DNA of 64,000 nt, taken from Flavobacterium defluvii. Its GTDB lineage: Bacteria > Bacteroidota > Bacteroidia > Flavobacteriales > Flavobacteriaceae. The stretch is from NCBI RefSeq assembly GCF_900129555.1, contig NZ_FQWC01000001.1:496001-560000 (forward strand), given 5' to 3'. Positions 62,193 through 64,000 of the stretch are shown here, one piece after another. How positions within the stretch are numbered: the stretch's first letter is position 1; each line of letters begins with the position of its first letter. The position numbers and the translations under genes are program-made. The notes below the pieces were generated by a model, which worked only from the letters and a program-made list of their open reading frames with translations, was not told the DNA's origin and searched no databases.

Positions 62193-63365
62193 ATGAATAT
62201 ATCTTATAACAAAATATTATTAATTATAATGATCTGTTTTTTTGTAAATGGATGCACAGAAACTTATCCTTTGCTTACGAACACATACGAAGAAGCTATA
62301 GTGGTAGAAGCCACTTTAACAAATGAACTAAAAAATCAACAAATAAAAATAACAAAAACTTCCCGATTCGAAGACAAGAATATACAAGTAGAAAAAAACG
62401 CAGAAGTAATTGTAAAAGACAATCAAAATAATTCGTATTTGTTTCAAGAAAACTCTGGTGTCTATGTTTCACAAACTGCATTTCAAATTTTACCAGACAG
62501 ACAGTATACTTTAGAAATTAAAACAAAAGACGGAAAAGTATACCAATCAAGTCCCGAAGTACTTCCAACAGTTAGCCCAATTCAAAGCATCGTTCCATCA
62601 GTTACCACAAACAAAGACAATCAGACTGGTGTTCAGATTAATGTTAATAGCTATGACCCAAACAGAACTTCAAAATATTATCGCTTTGAATATGAAGAGA
62701 GTTATAAAATTATAGCTCCAAGATGGTCATTATCAAAATTAGAAGTTACTGGACCTCAATCTGTACAGCTTGTTCCTAACTCATCAAATACCAGAACTTG
62801 TTACGCAGTTAAAAATTCAACCGATATTATTTTATTAAATACAAATGATTTGGGAGAAGATCGTGTAAACTATCCTATTCGCTTTATTGAAGAAGATAAT
62901 TACATAATCGGTCATCGATATAGCATTCTGGTTAGACAATATGTCGAAAATTTAGCAGCTTACAATTTTCACAAAACAATGAGAGATATTGCCAGTTCTG
63001 CAAGTATTTTATCGCCGAAACAACCTGGAGTACTTTCTGGAAACATAAAATGCATAAGCGATTCTAACACAAAAGTTATTGGTTTTTTTGAAGTATCATC
63101 AGTTTCAGAACAAAGAATATTTTTTAACTATACTGATTTATTTCCCGGAAGACCATCTCCTTATTTTAATACCTGCGATGACATTCCATTTAGGTTTTGT
63201 TTTGCTGGAGAAGATTGCAGTGGAGAATCTATGATTTATAATATTGAACAAAATTTAATGACATATTCTTCAAATGCGGGCATAAACTACATTTTAGTAG
63301 ACGCCGTATGCGGAGACTGTACATCATTTTCATCTAACGTAAAACCTTCATTTTGGATAGACTAA
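62193..63365 (+). CDS. DUF4249 lipoprotein, copy 2
   Basis: 390 residues; signal and lipobox FVNGCTETYP (C21). About the same layout as copy 1: TETYPLLTNTYEEAIVVEATL versus TEAYPLLTNTYEEALVVETTI, ending CGDCTSFSSNVKPSFWID versus CGDCTTIASNVKPAFWVD. The two ends are very close, while the stretch before the C-terminal Cys pair differs in length and sequence. Tandem duplication with later change of the variable part is the simplest reading. Its stop codon overlaps the start of the next gene. Confidence 0.88.
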   Translation: MNISYNKILLIIMICFFVNGCTETYPLLTNTYEEAIVVEATLTNELKNQQIKITKTSRFEDKNIQVEKNAEVIVKDNQNNSYLFQENSGVYVSQTAFQILPDRQYTLEIKTKDGKVYQSSPEVLPTVSPIQSIVPSVTTNKDNQTGVQINVNSYDPNRTSKYYRFEYEESYKIIAPRWSLSKLEVTGPQSVQLVPNSSNTRTCYAVKNSTDIILLNTNDLGEDRVNYPIRFIEEDNYIIGHRYSILVRQYVENLAAYNFHKTMRDIASSASILSPKQPGVLSGNIKCISDSNTKVIGFFEVSSVSEQRIFFNYTDLFPGRPSPYFNTCDDIPFRFCFAGEDCSGESMIYNIEQNLMTYSSNAGINYILVDAVCGDCTSFSSNVKPSFWID

Positions 63366-64000
63366 AACACATATTTTTATTGTTTGTATTAATTAATACA
63401 CAATTAAGCAGAGCACAGCAAACTATTGCAGTAGATGAAACTGTTTTTATTCATACTAACGCAACAACACTGGTTTCGGGTGAAACTTTGCTGTACAAAA
63501 TCTATTGCCTAAAAGCAACTGACAAAACACAAAGCAATATCAGTAAAGTTGCTTATGTAGAATTAGTTGATGATAGTAAAAAATCCGTTTTTAAAACAAA
63601 GATTTCTTTAGAAAATGCAAGCGGACAAGGCGATTATTTTATTCCGACAACCTTAAAAAGCGGAAGTTATAAACTAATTGGCTACACAAACTGGATGTTG
63701 AACAAGCCGGTTTCTGAGTTATTTCAATTAAACATCAATATTGTCAATCCTTATAAAGTTGATGAAAAAACTGTAGCTTCGAATATTTTAGCAAACGGCT
63801 CAAATATTTCTAATGAAAATTTGACAAACGAAAATGTTTTAATCAAACTCAATAAAAAAACATTTACAAACCGCGAATTTGTTGATTTAAAAATTCAGTC
63901 AGCAAATAAAAATTTCGAAAATGGAACGTATTCACTTTCAGTTCGAAAATTAGATAACATTCCTGCACAAAATAAAATTTCTGCAGTAAAATTTGCTTCA
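63353..64000 (+). CDS. Macroglobulin-like (MG2-type) secreted protein, cut by window edge
   Basis: 216 residues are visible in a frame that runs off the right edge. TTG start at 63353, overlapping the previous stop by 13 bp, gives signal peptide DRLKHIFLLFVLINTQLSRAQ; no ATG is present near it. The mature part has VFIHTNATTLVSGETLLYKIYCL, FKTKISLENASGQGDYFIPTTLKSGSYKLIGYTNWM and INLNKKTFTNREFVDLKI, the look of alpha-2-macroglobulin MG2 domains. Such proteins commonly end DUF4249 operons, sometimes with a C-terminal plug domain. Confidence 0.7.
   Translation, partial: MDRLKHIFLLFVLINTQLSRAQQTIAVDETVFIHTNATTLVSGETLLYKIYCLKATDKTQSNISKVAYVELVDDSKKSVFKTKISLENASGQGDYFIPTTLKSGSYKLIGYTNWMLNKPVSELFQLNINIVNPYKVDEKTVASNILANGSNISNENLTNENVLIKLNKKTFTNREFVDLKIQSANKNFENGTYSLSVRKLDNIPAQNKISAVKFAS

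Noticed and set aside
1..64000. tRNA, rRNA, tmRNA, insertion sequences, prophage, replication origin
   Set aside because: Intergenic regions were read for these and none was recognised; no transposase, integrase or phage protein is among the products.

Overview
The window is chromosomal DNA of a flavobacterium (Bacteroidota), most like the genus Flavobacterium. Supporting signs are the AT-rich sequence, many TAnnTTTG (-7) promoter boxes, CarboxypepD_reg/TonB receptors, GLPGLI, DUF5686 and DUF4249 proteins, the type IX secretion protein PorT, a TamL-type lipidated TamA, the exosortase XrtF pair and menaquinone synthesis. No rRNA, tRNA, prophage, transposase or CRISPR array was seen. Most of the window is core genome, with accessory surface and regulatory genes mainly at both ends.

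Layout. 1-3.5 kb: a TonB-dependent receptor (cut by the left edge) and metK diverge from a 533-bp spacer. On the metK side the spacer holds a SAM-II-like riboswitch. On the receptor side it holds a Met/Cys-rich leader peptide followed by an intrinsic terminator. 3.5-11.2 kb: a secreted thioredoxin-like/TPR protein, an outer-membrane barrel plus GLPGLI pair, and a deoxynucleoside kinase. 11.2-20.2 kb: a cluster of short palindromes between two near-identical terminators, then on the minus strand hppA, ppa, an AlkA-type glycosylase, an acyltransferase, a DUF5686 protein and pdhB. 20.7-26 kb: etfBA, a bifunctional nuclease, thyA, a CBM48-like protein, a 2TM protein and folA. 26.3-33.2 kb: ubiE/menE-type methyltransferase with porT, an rRNA/tRNA methyltransferase divergent from tamL, fbaA and accD. 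33.3-42 kb: a MacB-type permease, purH and the complete rod-shape operon mreBCD-mrdA-rodA. 42.2-47 kb (minus): DedA, a metal-related set (HMA protein, TonB receptor, HYC_CC_PP protein) and the XrtF pair. 47-51 kb: a probable free-Met-sulfoxide reductase, a MORN-like protein, rpsO and pnp. 51-57.2 kb: surface proteins with a divergent HTH regulator, then a TPR histidine kinase, a LytTR regulator and a small membrane protein preceded by a two-turn direct repeat. 57.4-64 kb: an STN-type TonB receptor, two paralogous DUF4249 lipoproteins and the start of a macroglobulin-like protein cut by the right edge.

How the genes work together. thyA/folA and the kinase serve nucleotide supply. hppA and ppa both use pyrophosphate. 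mreBCD/mrdA/rodA build the cell wall. porT and tamL serve the outer membrane and secretion. The best candidates for new biology are regulatory: (1) the leader-peptide attenuator facing the SAM riboswitch at 1.7-2.2 kb, (2) the likely LytTR sites at 56.86 kb linking a two-component system to a small membrane protein, (3) the perfect palindrome over the promoter and start of the HTH regulator at 52.6 kb, and (4) the cysteine-rich tail on the membrane pyrophosphatase. Function calls rest on recognising motifs by eye; no database search was possible.
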